DNA of 64,000 bases from Saccharothrix carnea. GTDB lineage: Bacteria > Actinomycetota > Actinomycetes > Mycobacteriales > Pseudonocardiaceae. The position numbers and the translations under genes were made by a program. The notes under the pieces were generated by a model. The model saw only the letters and a list, made by a program, of their open reading frames with translations, did not search any database and was not told where the DNA came from. Within the stretch, counting starts at the first letter, position 1. Each line of letters begins with the position of its first letter. Of this stretch, positions 9,201 through 16,480 are shown in pieces. The stretch spans positions 682,001-746,000 of the forward strand of contig NZ_PYAX01000001.1 in NCBI RefSeq assembly GCF_003014735.1, written 5' to 3'.

Positions 9201-10483
9201 TGGGGCACTCCAACCAGGTGTCGCACCACATCACGTACATGTACGACTACGCCGGTCAGCCGTGGAAGACGCAGGAGAAGGTGCGCGAGATCCTGTCCCG
9301 GCTCTACCTGGGCAGCGAGATCGGCCAGGGCTACCCCGGTGACGAGGACAACGGCGAGCAGTCGGCGTGGTGGCTGTTCAGCGCCATGGGCTTCTACCCG
9401 CTGCAGATGGGCAACTCGTCCTACGCGATCGGGTCGCCGCTGTTCGAGAAGATGACCGTGCACCTGGACAACGGGCGCACGCTCGTCATCAACGCGCCGG
9501 ACAACTCGGCGCAGAACATCTACGTGCAGTCGTTGACGGTCAACGGGAAGAAGTGGGACAAGGCGCACCTGCCGCACGCGGAGATCGCGAACGGCGGTGT
9601 GCTCGACTTCGGGATGGGGTCGTCGCCGTCCCGGTGGGCCACCGGTCCGGACGCCGCGCCGCCGTCGTTGACCACGGGTTCCTCGGCTCCCACGCCGTTG
9701 CGGGACGTGACGCTGCTCGGGACGGTGACCGGTGCGCCGGCGGCGGTGGTGGACAACACCTCGCAGACGTCCGGTGCGCTGTCGTGGTTGCAGGTGGACC
9801 TGCCGTCGAAGAAGGAGAGCGCCACGTTCTACACGCTCACCTCGGGCAAGGACACGGGCGACCCGTCGTCGTGGGTGCTGAAGGGTTCGTACGACGGCAA
9901 GACGTGGGCGGTCGTGGACGAGCGGTCCGGTGAGGCGTTCCCGTGGCGGCAGCAGACGCGGGCGTTCAAGATCGCCCGACCGGGCCACTACCAGCACTAC
10001 CGGCTGGAGTTCCCCGGCTCGGCGACGGTGGCCGAGTTCGAGCTGCTGGCCAAGCCGTTCGTGACATGCTCGGCCACGGTCACCGGTGAGCACGCCGGTC
10101 CGTTGCGCGTCGAGTCGGGCGTGACGTGCGTGGACGGTGCTTCGGTGACCGGTCCGGTGACGGTGGCGGCGGGCGCGTCGCTGTACGTGTTCGGCGGGAC
10201 GGTGGACGGCCCGGTGAGGGCGACGGGTGCCGCGGCGGTCGTGCTGGTGGAGACGTCGGTCGGCGGGCCGGTGGACATCAGCGGGACGTCCGGCGAGTTG
10301 TCGCTGGAACGGGTGACCGCCGGCGGGCCCGTGCGGCTGGTCGACAACAAGGGCGGCACGCTCGTCGCGGGCAACACCGTGGCCGGACCGCTGTCGTGCA
10401 CCGGAAGTTCGCCTGAACCGGTGAACAACGGGTGGGCGAACTCGGCAGACGGGCCGAAGACGGGTCAGTGCGCTTCGCTGTAG
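6218..10483 (+). CDS. Secreted GH92 mannosidase with discoidin domains; acid Glu replaced by Gln
   Basis: A 1421-residue secreted enzyme starting at ATG 6218 (AAAGG 7 bases upstream), with a signal peptide ending near residue 32 (ATAAP). Order: discoidin/F5-8C-like domain (about 75-230), GH92 N-terminal beta domain, and the GH92 (alpha/alpha)6 catalytic domain with WDTYRTTWPAY, SHHITYMYDYAGQPWKTQ and GDEDNGEQSAWW. These are followed by a second discoidin-like domain (about 1150-1285) and a C-terminal domain rich in repeated G-P-V turns (about 1290-1421). Asp1042/Asp1044 match the family's base aspartates. The usual GNEPS general-acid motif reads SNQVS, with Gln1000 in place of Glu. GH92 enzymes are calcium-dependent inverting exo-alpha-mannosidases. 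The Gln form is known from an enzyme that removes mannose from mannose-phosphate linkages. A ROK repressor is divergent. Confidence 0.93.
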   Translation: MGHKRGRGSLVVVSTIALAVGSVGGWPSATAAPGEPTVSETLFATSFEDGQPQPTWASTVETGPDGTPKTAGVNGSDSTGIPGNVTDRVVDVAANSENSGAGEVKENLVDGNVSSKWLTFTPTGWARFTFAEPVAVKRYAMSSANDAPERDPEDWTLRGSNDGTTWTPLDARTGEAFTERFQTKTYDIANTEAFKHYQLDISATAGGVNLIQLAEVQFSDGSTTPPAKNMRTTVGKGANGGYNAKAGAGFTGLKALRYQGTHVAEGRGYSYNKVYEVDLPVTATTELSYLIFPSFTTDDLNYPATYVSLDLAFDDGTYLSDLGARDQHGFELSPRGQGAAKSLYTNQWNRVASVIGQVAAGKTVKRILVAYDNPKGPAGFNGWVDDIAVKSAPVVVDRPRPSDWVLTTRGTNSSGSFSRGNNIPATAVPHGFNFWSPMTNAGSTSWLYEYAKNNNRDNLPTLQAFTASHEPSPWMGDRQTFQVMPSTGTPTADRAVRALPFKHENETAKAHYYGVKFENGMRTEIAPTDHAALFRFTFVDDTSNLVFDNVNNSGGLTLDPASGVVTGFSDVKSGLSTGATRLFVYGVVDKPVVSSGRLTGVGRDDVAGFFQFDTSGDKTVTMKIATSLLGVDQARRNLELEVSTSDTFDSVRDRARDAWDRVLRMVEVEGASEDQLTTLYSNLYRLYLYPNSGFENTGTTDAPQYRYASPVQPAGPSTPTQTGAKVVDGKIYVNNGFWDTYRTTWPAYSLLTPGRAAELADGFVQQYRDGGWISRWSSPGYANLMTGTSSDVAFADAFVKGVPLPDAEAAYEAAVKNATVAPPNAGVGRKGLDTSIFTGYTSTATGEGMSWAIEGYVNDYGIANMAKALHKRTGDPRYQAAHEYFANRAQNYIHMFDPSTGFFQGRNPDGTWRVPTEEYDPREWGHDYTETDGWNMAFSVPHDGQGLANLYGGRDGLAKKLDEFFATPETAKFPGSYGGVIHEMTEARDVRMGQLGHSNQVSHHITYMYDYAGQPWKTQEKVREILSRLYLGSEIGQGYPGDEDNGEQSAWWLFSAMGFYPLQMGNSSYAIGSPLFEKMTVHLDNGRTLVINAPDNSAQNIYVQSLTVNGKKWDKAHLPHAEIANGGVLDFGMGSSPSRWATGPDAAPPSLTTGSSAPTPLRDVTLLGTVTGAPAAVVDNTSQTSGALSWLQVDLPSKKESATFYTLTSGKDTGDPSSWVLKGSYDGKTWAVVDERSGEAFPWRQQTRAFKIARPGHYQHYRLEFPGSATVAEFELLAKPFVTCSATVTGEHAGPLRVESGVTCVDGASVTGPVTVAAGASLYVFGGTVDGPVRATGAAAVVLVETSVGGPVDISGTSGELSLERVTAGGPVRLVDNKGGTLVAGNTVAGPLSCTGSSPEPVNNGWANSADGPKTGQCASL

Positions 10484-10490
10484 GTGGTGG

Positions 10491-11399
10491 TCACCAGGAG
10501 ATTTCGCGGCACCTCTGCGCGGAATCTCCTGGTTCGACCTGGAGCGTGGCGTGCTCGATGTGGTAGCGCTCGGCCAGCAGCACCTGCGCCGCGCGCAGCA
10601 CCTCGGCCGGGTCGACCAGGTCGCGGGTGGTGAGGTGCGCCGAGGCGACCTCCATGCCCGAGGTCAGCGTCCAGACGTGCAGGTCGTGCGCCTCGGCCAC
10701 GCCGGGCAGGCGGCTCAGGTCGGCCTTCATCTCGGCGACGTCCAGGCGTTCGGGGGCGTGCTGGAAGAGGATGCGCAGCGCGCTCGCGGCCAGCTTGTAC
10801 GTGCGCGGCAGGACGAACAGGCCGATCGCCACACCCATGACGGGGTCGGCGTAGCGCCAGCCGAAGATCAGCGTGACGGCGCCGCTGATGAGCACGCCGA
10901 CCGACCCGATCAGGTCCGCGAGGACCTCCAGGTACGCACCGCGGACGTTGATGCTGTCCTTCGCGCCGTCCCGGAGCAGGAAGAACGCGACGACGTTGGC
11001 CACCAGGCCCGCGCTCGCGGCCAGCACCACCGGCAGGCCGGGCACTTCCGGCGGGTTGCCGAACCGCCCGACCGCCTCGTGCACGACGTAACCGGCCACG
11101 CCGAACAGCAGCACGGCGTTGGCGAGCGCGGCCAGCACTTCGGCGCGGTAGAGGCCGAACGTGCGGCTGCCACCCGTTCGGGCGCGGCGGGCCAGCATGA
11201 TCGCGGCCAGCGCCATGCCGACGCCCAGGACGTCGGTGAGCATGTGGGCGGCGTCGGAGATCAGGGCCAGCGAGCCGGTGGCGAAGCCGACGACGAACTC
11301 CAGGCCCATGAAGGCCGCACCGATGCCGAAGGCGATCCACAGCCGGCCGAGGTGCCTGGCGCTCCCCGACGACACGCCGTGGCCGTGTCCGTGACCCAT
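10491..11399 (-). CDS. Cation diffusion facilitator metal exporter (ZitB/CzcD type)
   Basis: A 302-residue inner-membrane proton/metal antiporter that exports divalent metal, most often zinc. It has a His-rich N-terminus (MGHGHGHG), six membrane segments, the first metal-site motif DAAHMLTD (His52-xxx-Asp56), the second-site region LEVLADLIGSVG, and a cytosolic ferredoxin-like C-terminal domain ending in HIEHATLQVE. It starts at ATG 11399. The last codons face the end of GH92, and a shared stem-loop covers both 3' ends. An inverted palindrome lies 19 bases upstream of the start. The exact metal cannot be read from sequence. Confidence 0.93.
   Translation of the reverse strand: MGHGHGHGVSSGSARHLGRLWIAFGIGAAFMGLEFVVGFATGSLALISDAAHMLTDVLGVGMALAAIMLARRARTGGSRTFGLYRAEVLAALANAVLLFGVAGYVVHEAVGRFGNPPEVPGLPVVLAASAGLVANVVAFFLLRDGAKDSINVRGAYLEVLADLIGSVGVLISGAVTLIFGWRYADPVMGVAIGLFVLPRTYKLAASALRILFQHAPERLDVAEMKADLSRLPGVAEAHDLHVWTLTSGMEVASAHLTTRDLVDPAEVLRAAQVLLAERYHIEHATLQVEPGDSAQRCREISW
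10494..10532 (+). terminator. Stem-loop at the convergent GH92/CDF ends
   Basis: CCAGGAGATT (10494-10503) pairs with AATCTCCTGG (10523-10532), with CGCG continuing the stem. It begins 11 bases after the GH92 stop and overlaps the last CDF codons, so it constrains both. Confidence 0.65.
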
Positions 11400-11417
11400 G
11401 AGCGGAACATATAGTCA

Positions 11418-11427
11418 CATGCGCATG
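11418..11427. promoter_or_regulatory. Palindrome upstream of the CDF gene
   Basis: CATGCGCATG is a perfect 10-bp palindrome in a short A/T-richer patch 19 bases upstream of the CDF start. It is a candidate site for a metal-sensing repressor; no such regulator gene is adjacent. Confidence 0.3.
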
Positions 11428-11471
11428 AGTGCAACTTGAGTGTCAGGGGCGCCACAACGGTGCCGGAGGCG

Positions 11472-12296
11472 TCACCGGTTGTCGATCGCGTCCTCGATGT
11501 GCCGCGCCACCTGCTCCGGATGCGTCCGCGGCGCCCAGTGTCCCGCGTGGACGCTGCTCCTCGTCAGCCGCTCGACCCAGGGTGCCGCGGCGTCGAGGTG
11601 CTCCCTCACCACGAACGGGTCCTCGGTCAACTCGATCTGGTGAACGGGCACCGTCACCACCGCCGGAGCCCGCCCGCGCCCCACGTTGGCGCGGTACAGC
11701 CCCAACCCGTTGACCAACTCCCGCCGCCCGGCCCGCAACCACTTCCGGACGGCCGGCACCCGCCACAGCAGCTCGGCCGCACCGGGCACCATGAACCCGG
11801 CGATGTACCACGACCGCCGCAGCACACCCAGCACCTTCACCGGCCGCAAACGGTTGCGCCTCACCCACTCGCCCAACTGCCCCAGATCGGGCCCGGACAC
11901 ACTGGTGAACGACAGGAACAGCTCCGGCCGAGCCACCACCGCCGCCCACCCCTGCACCGACCCCCAGTCGTGCCCCACGAGGTGAACCGGCCGCCCGACC
12001 TCCCCCACCACCGCCACCAGGTCCTCGACCAACCGCTCGACCCGGTACCCGTCCACCCCGGCGGGCTCCCCCGACCGCCCACACCCCCGCACGTCGTACC
12101 GGACCACCCGGAACCGCCGCCCCAACCTCTCCGCCACCCCGTCCCACACTTCCGACGTGTCGGGGTACCCGTGCACCAACACCACCGGCACTCCGCCGCC
12201 CACCCCTCCCTCCACCACGGAAATCCCCAGGTCACCGCTCCGGACCACCCGCCTGCGCCCAACCTCCACCCCGAAGAGGGTAGGGGGTGAAACCAC
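11472..12296 (-). CDS. Alpha/beta hydrolase, epoxide hydrolase-like
   Basis: A 274-residue soluble alpha/beta-hydrolase from GTG 12296. The oxyanion motif is VHGYPDTSEVWDGV (41-54). The nucleophile elbow GHDWGS puts Asp110, not Ser, at the catalytic position, as in epoxide hydrolases and haloalkane dehalogenases. The C-terminal His is in HAGHWAPRTHPEQVARHI. The cap region is short and basic. It is leftward and monocistronic, with the tRNA-Arg gene just upstream in the opposite direction. The substrate is unknown. A second Asp-type hydrolase lies 280 bases away, but the two are not close copies. Confidence 0.82.
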   Translation of the reverse strand: MVSPPTLFGVEVGRRRVVRSGDLGISVVEGGVGGGVPVVLVHGYPDTSEVWDGVAERLGRRFRVVRYDVRGCGRSGEPAGVDGYRVERLVEDLVAVVGEVGRPVHLVGHDWGSVQGWAAVVARPELFLSFTSVSGPDLGQLGEWVRRNRLRPVKVLGVLRRSWYIAGFMVPGAAELLWRVPAVRKWLRAGRRELVNGLGLYRANVGRGRAPAVVTVPVHQIELTEDPFVVREHLDAAAPWVERLTRSSVHAGHWAPRTHPEQVARHIEDAIDNR

Positions 12297-12333
12297 CCGC
12301 CAGGCGTACGCTAAGCTTCCACCCGTAGCTGCG

Positions 12334-12405
12334 GCCCCCGTAGCTCAGGGGATAGAGCACCGCCCTCCGGAGGCGGGAGCGCAGGTTCGAATCCTGCCGG
12401 GGGCA
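12334..12405 (+). tRNA. tRNA-Arg (CCG)
   Basis: The full cloverleaf can be folded by eye: acceptor GCCCCCG/CGGGGGC, D-arm GCTC/GAGC, anticodon stem CCGCC/GGCGG with loop CTCCGGA (anticodon CCG at 12367-12369), T-arm GCAGG-TTCGAAT-CCTGC, and discriminator A. CCA is not encoded. It reads CGG codons, which are abundant in these genes. A terminator follows at 12426. Confidence 0.96.
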
Positions 12406-12425
12406 CTCCAGGTCGGTACGGACAG

Positions 12426-12458
12426 GGCGAGTCGCTGAGCGGCTCGCCTTTCTCGTTT
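12426..12458 (+). terminator. Terminator of the tRNA-Arg gene
   Basis: GGCGAG(T)CGC / GCG(G)CTCGCC stem followed by TTTCTCGTTT, a rare T-rich tail for this genome. It starts 21 bases after the tRNA. Confidence 0.8.
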
Positions 12459-12575
12459 GCCCGGTTTCCGGTGCCGTGCTCCTTTTTTCCAGGTTCGCCC
12501 TCCATTGAGGACCGATCTCGTCCGCGGTGCTCCTTACGGTGGCGGTGACAGCTGAAAAGGCAAGGAGAGAATGCG

Positions 12576-13517
12576 ATGGTCAATCCGACCGACTTCCCCG
12601 AGCCCACCTTCGTTTCCGTCAACGGGGTGGAGCTCGAAGTCTTCGAAGCGGGCAGGCAGAATGTCGGGAACCCCGTTGTGCTCTGCCACGGCTGGCCGGA
12701 GCACGCGTTCTCCTGGCGTCACCAGGTGCCCGCCCTCGTCGCCGCGGGTTACCACGTCATCGCACCGAACCAGCGGGGCTACGGCAACTCGTCCCGGCCG
12801 ACCGAGGTGACCGAGTACGACATCGAACACCTGTCGGGTGATCTCGTCGCACTGCTCGACCACTACGGCTACGAGGACGCCACCTTCATCGGTCACGACT
12901 GGGGTGCGATGGTCGTCTGGGGATTGACCTTGTTGCACCCGGACCGGGTGAACAAGGTGATCAACCTGAGCGTGCCCTACCTCGATCGCGGGGACAAGCC
13001 CTGGGTCGAGTTCATCGAAGACGTGGTCGGCAGCGACTCCTACTTCGTCCACTTCAACCGGCAGCCGGGCGTCGCGGACGCCGTGTTCGAAGACAACACC
13101 TTCCGGTTCCTGCGCAACTTGTACCGGAAGAACGAGCCCTCGGCGGAACCCCAGCCGGGTATGGCGTTCATCAACCTCGCCAGAGCGGAAGCACCGCGCG
13201 GTGAACCCCTGATGAGCGACGACGAACTGGCCGTTTTCGTCTCCGCTTTCGAGACATCGGGGTTCACGGCCAGTATCAACTGGTACCGGAACGTCGACCG
13301 CAACTGGCACTTGTTGGCGGACGTGGACCCGATCATCCACCAGCCCGCCCTCATGATCTACGGCGACCGGGACGTGGTCGCGAAGTCCGAGAACCTGGCG
13401 GCGTTCGTGCCCGACGTCGAGGTGGTCACCCTGGATTGCGGTCACTGGATCCAGCAGGAAAGGCCGGAAGAGACCAACCAGGCGATCTTGAAGTGGCTGG
13501 AGCAGCAGAGCGCCTAG
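12576..13517 (+). CDS. Soluble epoxide hydrolase (alpha/beta hydrolase)
   Basis: A 313-residue alpha/beta hydrolase expected to add water to an epoxide through an Asp ester. It has HGWPE (residues 38-42), the epoxide-hydrolase oxyanion motif, FIGHDWGAMV with nucleophile Asp108, a cap domain (about 130-245) with several Tyr, an acid residue in YGDRDVVAKSE, and the C-terminal base His in DCGHWIQQERPEETN. Length and motifs match the EphA-type soluble enzymes. It starts at ATG 12576 with AAGGAGAG ahead of it. It stands alone between the tRNA and the alginate lyase. The physiological substrate is unknown. Confidence 0.88.
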   Translation: MVNPTDFPEPTFVSVNGVELEVFEAGRQNVGNPVVLCHGWPEHAFSWRHQVPALVAAGYHVIAPNQRGYGNSSRPTEVTEYDIEHLSGDLVALLDHYGYEDATFIGHDWGAMVVWGLTLLHPDRVNKVINLSVPYLDRGDKPWVEFIEDVVGSDSYFVHFNRQPGVADAVFEDNTFRFLRNLYRKNEPSAEPQPGMAFINLARAEAPRGEPLMSDDELAVFVSAFETSGFTASINWYRNVDRNWHLLADVDPIIHQPALMIYGDRDVVAKSENLAAFVPDVEVVTLDCGHWIQQERPEETNQAILKWLEQQSA

Positions 13518-13592
13518 GGCGAGGCCGGCGTCGTGGTGGCAGGAAGGCGACAGCGGGCGTTCGAGTGCGCATGAGGTCGGCACGATGGCGGC

Positions 13593-14750
13593 ATGGGACG
13601 AGTACTTGCGGCATTAGCCGCTGGGTCAGTGGTGGCCGGTGTGGTGGTCGCAGGGCCGACCGCGGCGGTCGCGGCGGCTTGCGACTACCCCGCTCAGGTG
13701 TTGGACCTGCGGAATTGGAAGATCCAGTTGCCGATCGGTGGTGACGAGGATCCGGATGAGGTGAAGCAGCCGTCGTTGGCGACTTACCGGGTGGACCCCT
13801 GGTTCGTCGTCGACGACGCCTGTGGCGGGGTGCGGTTCCGGGCGGCGGTGAACGGGGTCACGACCAGTGGGTCGAACTACCCGCGTTCCGAGTTGCGGGA
13901 GATGAACGGGACGGCCAACGCGGCTTGGTCGTCCAACTCCGGGACGCACGCGATGACCATCGACCAGACCGTGACGCGGTTGCCGAACGACAAGCCGCAC
14001 CTGGTGGTCGGGCAGATCCACGGTGGGGACGACGACGTGTCCGTGTTCCGGGTGGAGGGGCGCAACCTCTACGTCACCAACGGCGACGACGCGCACTACA
14101 AGCTGGTGACCGACGACTTCCGGCTGAACACGCGGTTCCAGGTGAAGTTCGTCGTCTCCGGCGGCAAGATCAACGCGTACTACAACGGCGCACTCGCGGC
14201 GACGCTCAGCAAGAGCTTCAGCACCGGCTACTTCAAGGCCGGCGCGTACACGCAGGCCAACTGCGGCAACTCCAGCCCGTGCGGCACGAGCAACTACGGC
14301 GAGACGATCATCCACTCGGTGAAGTCGGGCGACAGCGCGCCGCAGCCCCAGCCGCCCGGTTCCCCGTTGCCCGTCACGGCGGTCGCGGCGAGCGGTGACG
14401 ACGGGAACGTCCCGGCCAACACGCTGGACCGCGACCTGTCCACCCGCTGGTCGGACGAGGGCGACGGGGTGTGGATCCGGTACGACCTCGGTGCCGCCCG
14501 GACGGTCGGGGCGGTCGGCTTGGCGTGGCACCGGGGTGACACCCGGCGGCACGACTTCCGCATCCAGACGTCGTCGGACGGCACCGCCTGGACCACCCGG
14601 TTCTCCGGCTCCAGCAGCGGCGCCACGCTCCAGCCGGAGATCTACGACATCCCCGACACGTCGGCCCGCTACGTGCGCGTCGTGGGCTACGGCAACACCG
14701 GCAACGACTGGACCAGCATCGCGGAGACCACCATCCACCCACCGGCCTGA
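13593..14750 (+). CDS. Secreted alginate lyase, PL7, with C-terminal F5/8C domain
   Basis: A 385-residue secreted polysaccharide lyase. The signal peptide ends near residue 28 (AVAAA). The PL7 jelly roll (about 30-245) carries all three family blocks: RSELRE (98-103), QIH (141-143) and YFKAGAYTQ (213-221). Catalytic residues are expected to be Gln141, His143, Arg98 and Tyr219. In PL7 the QIH form is associated with action on guluronate-containing blocks, QVH with polymannuronate. A Pro-rich linker (250-260) leads to a discoidin-like carbohydrate-binding domain (about 262-384). No alginate uptake genes are nearby, so it acts alone, perhaps on bacterial alginate-like polymers. A terminator follows at 14757. 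Confidence 0.93.
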   Translation: MGRVLAALAAGSVVAGVVVAGPTAAVAAACDYPAQVLDLRNWKIQLPIGGDEDPDEVKQPSLATYRVDPWFVVDDACGGVRFRAAVNGVTTSGSNYPRSELREMNGTANAAWSSNSGTHAMTIDQTVTRLPNDKPHLVVGQIHGGDDDVSVFRVEGRNLYVTNGDDAHYKLVTDDFRLNTRFQVKFVVSGGKINAYYNGALAATLSKSFSTGYFKAGAYTQANCGNSSPCGTSNYGETIIHSVKSGDSAPQPQPPGSPLPVTAVAASGDDGNVPANTLDRDLSTRWSDEGDGVWIRYDLGAARTVGAVGLAWHRGDTRRHDFRIQTSSDGTAWTTRFSGSSSGATLQPEIYDIPDTSARYVRVVGYGNTGNDWTSIAETTIHPPA

Positions 14751-14756
14751 CCTCGC

Positions 14757-14788
14757 ACCCGCCCGGGACCGAACGGCTCCGGGCGGGT
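14757..14788 (+). terminator. Stem-loop after the alginate lyase
   Basis: A perfect 10-bp inverted repeat ACCCGCCCGG (14757-14766) / CCGGGCGGGT (14779-14788). It also sits at the 3' side of the leftward amidohydrolase. A GGTGCC microrepeat follows at about 14816-14840. Confidence 0.75.
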
Positions 14789-14885
14789 CCGTCCGGTCGA
14801 CCCGCTTGATCATCCTGCCGGTGCCGGTGCCGGTGCCGGTGGCGCGGCGGGAAAAGGGGAAGGCCGCCCCGGAGGATGCCGGAGG

Positions 14886-16058
14886 TCACTTCCCTCGGAC
14901 GCGCACGGGACGTCCGCGCAGGATCACGGCGACCGGGTGGGCGAGCTGGTCGAGGTCGGCTCTGGGGTCCTCGGCGTAGACGACGGCGTCGGCGGGCGCG
15001 CCCGGTTCCAGGCCCGGCAGCCCGAGGTACGCGCGGGCGTCCCAGGAGGCGGCGGCGAGGGCGGCGTGCGGGCGCATCCCGGCGGCGGCCAGCGCGCGCA
15101 CCTCGTCGATGATCCGGCCGTGCGGCACCGAATCCGTCCCCGCCAACACCCGGACGCCCGCCTCGGCCGCGGCGGCGACGAGTCCCGCGTGCGCCTCCGC
15201 GCCGCGGACGTACCACCGCTTGGCGGGGCTGTCCGGGCGGCGGCGCACTTCGGGCAGCGTCCGGTCGGTGATCGACAACGTCGGCGTCAACGCCGTGCCC
15301 TGCTCGGCCATCCGGGTCAGCAGGTCGGCGTCCAGCTGCATCCCGTGCTCCACCGAGTCGGCACCGGCCAGCACCGCCACCTCACCGCCCGCGGCCTGCT
15401 GGGTGTGCACGGCGACCCGGCCGCCCACCGCGTGCACCGCCTCCACCACGGCGGTCAGCACCTCCAGCGGCACCGGTTCGCCGTCCGAGCGCCAGTCGCC
15501 GATCACCTTCGCCCACCCGGTGCGCGCCGCCTGCGCCGCGGCGATCGCGGGCAGCTCGGCGTGGTCGGCCCGACGTCCCCAGCCGTCGAAGAACTGGCCG
15601 TGCTGCGCCAGCCACGGACCGGCGTGCCAGGCCCTGGGCGTGTCGGGGTCGGTGCCGAACCACGGCGGCGGCTCACCGGCCAGGCCGGGCGCGCGGATCA
15701 CCGCCACCCCGGCGTCCACGTGCTGCCGGAGGTGGTCGCGCAGCATCCCGTGGTCGAGCGGGTCGCCGGGTGCCTCGGCGCCGGGGTGGGTGTGCGCGTC
15801 GACCAGGCCGGGCACCAGCCAGCCCTCGGCCACCAGCTCGGCGTTCGGGACGGGGTCGGTGGTCCACCGGTCGCCGTCTGCGTAGAGGTCGACGTGCTCG
15901 CCGTGCGGCAGGGCACGACCTCGGATCCGGACAACCACCAGCGCACCCCCGCGTCCACGGACGACCGAGCCGCCCTCCGACAACTCCTCAGCTTGGTGCA
16001 CCGCGGCCTTGAGTGCGAGGAACTTCGGCTGGTAGGGGCCGGCCGTTGTGCTCGTCAT
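14886..16058 (-). CDS. Amidohydrolase (metal-dependent, imidazolonepropionase-like)
   Basis: A protein of up to 390 residues of the amidohydrolase superfamily. It has metal-site motif VDAHTHPG, then VAVHTQQ, SVEHGM and AGTDSVPHG, the typical order for a TIM-barrel metal hydrolase, and a C-terminal beta-sandwich ending PADAVVYAEDPRADL. ATG 16058 is taken as the start because a MerR-type promoter would place the transcript start next to it. A GTG about 40 codons inside (near 15940) would give the more usual N-terminus (VRIRGRALPHGE). It is divergent from a MerR gene across a 56-bp gap with a perfect inverted repeat, so it is probably the MerR target. The substrate is unknown. Confidence 0.82.
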   Translation of the reverse strand: MTSTTAGPYQPKFLALKAAVHQAEELSEGGSVVRGRGGALVVVRIRGRALPHGEHVDLYADGDRWTTDPVPNAELVAEGWLVPGLVDAHTHPGAEAPGDPLDHGMLRDHLRQHVDAGVAVIRAPGLAGEPPPWFGTDPDTPRAWHAGPWLAQHGQFFDGWGRRADHAELPAIAAAQAARTGWAKVIGDWRSDGEPVPLEVLTAVVEAVHAVGGRVAVHTQQAAGGEVAVLAGADSVEHGMQLDADLLTRMAEQGTALTPTLSITDRTLPEVRRRPDSPAKRWYVRGAEAHAGLVAAAAEAGVRVLAGTDSVPHGRIIDEVRALAAAGMRPHAALAAASWDARAYLGLPGLEPGAPADAVVYAEDPRADLDQLAHPVAVILRGRPVRVRGK

Positions 16059-16074
16059 GCGACTACGGTAAAAG

Positions 16075-16090
16075 TTGACATCAATGTCAG
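16075..16090. promoter_or_regulatory. MerR-type operator between amidohydrolase and merR
   Basis: TGACAT-CA-ATGTCA (16076-16089) is a perfect 6-2-6 inverted repeat. On the leftward strand it sits inside a 19-bp spacer between CTGAAC and TTACCG, the long-spacer layout on which MerR activators work. The core resembles the repeat at 6149 (TTGACANNNATGTCAGGT-like). Confidence 0.7.
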
Positions 16091-16114
16091 GTTCAGGTCG
16101 CGCGGGGGTGTGAC

Positions 16115-16477
16115 ATGCGGATCGGTGAGCTGGCCGAGCGCACCGGGGTGAGCGTGCGTTCGTTGCGGTACTACGAGCAGCAGGGCCTGTTGAGCGCCGA
16201 CCGCACCACCGGCGGCCACCGCGAGTACCCCGAGCGCGCGGTCGACCGGGTGATCCGCATCCAGGAGCTGTTCGCCGCCGGGCTGAGCAGCAAGAAGATC
16301 GCGCTGATGCTGCCGTGCATGAGGGACGCGGACGGCGGCCCGTCCGAGATCGCCACGCCACGGCTGGTCGACGACCTCACCGCCGAACGCGCCCGCATCG
16401 ACCGGCTGATCACGGACCTGGTGCGGTCGCGGGACGTGCTGGACGAGGTGATCGACGCGGCTTCGGGCGGGCGCTGA
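16115..16477 (+). CDS. MerR family transcriptional regulator
   Basis: A 120-residue regulator with the classic N-terminal MerR winged helix (MRIGELAERTGVSVRSLRYY, then GGHREY) and a C-terminal dimerisation coiled coil (about 85-115). It has a single Cys (in LPCMRD), so the multi-Cys metal site of MerR/ZntR/CueR is absent. It fits the group that senses small organic molecules. It is divergent from the amidohydrolase with the operator at 16076-16089 between them; control of that gene and of itself is the simple reading. It converges with the MFS gene, leaving 3 bases between stops. Confidence 0.92.
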   Translation: MRIGELAERTGVSVRSLRYYEQQGLLSADRTTGGHREYPERAVDRVIRIQELFAAGLSSKKIALMLPCMRDADGGPSEIATPRLVDDLTAERARIDRLITDLVRSRDVLDEVIDAASGGR

Positions 16478-16480
16478 CGG

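Noticed and set aside
12334..12405. tRNA as an integration site for a mobile element
   Set aside because: No integrase gene and no direct repeat of the tRNA 3' end was seen nearby.
11472..13517. Duplicated epoxide hydrolase genes
   Set aside because: The two proteins share only the alpha/beta-hydrolase motifs; cap regions and lengths differ, and they are in opposite directions around a tRNA.
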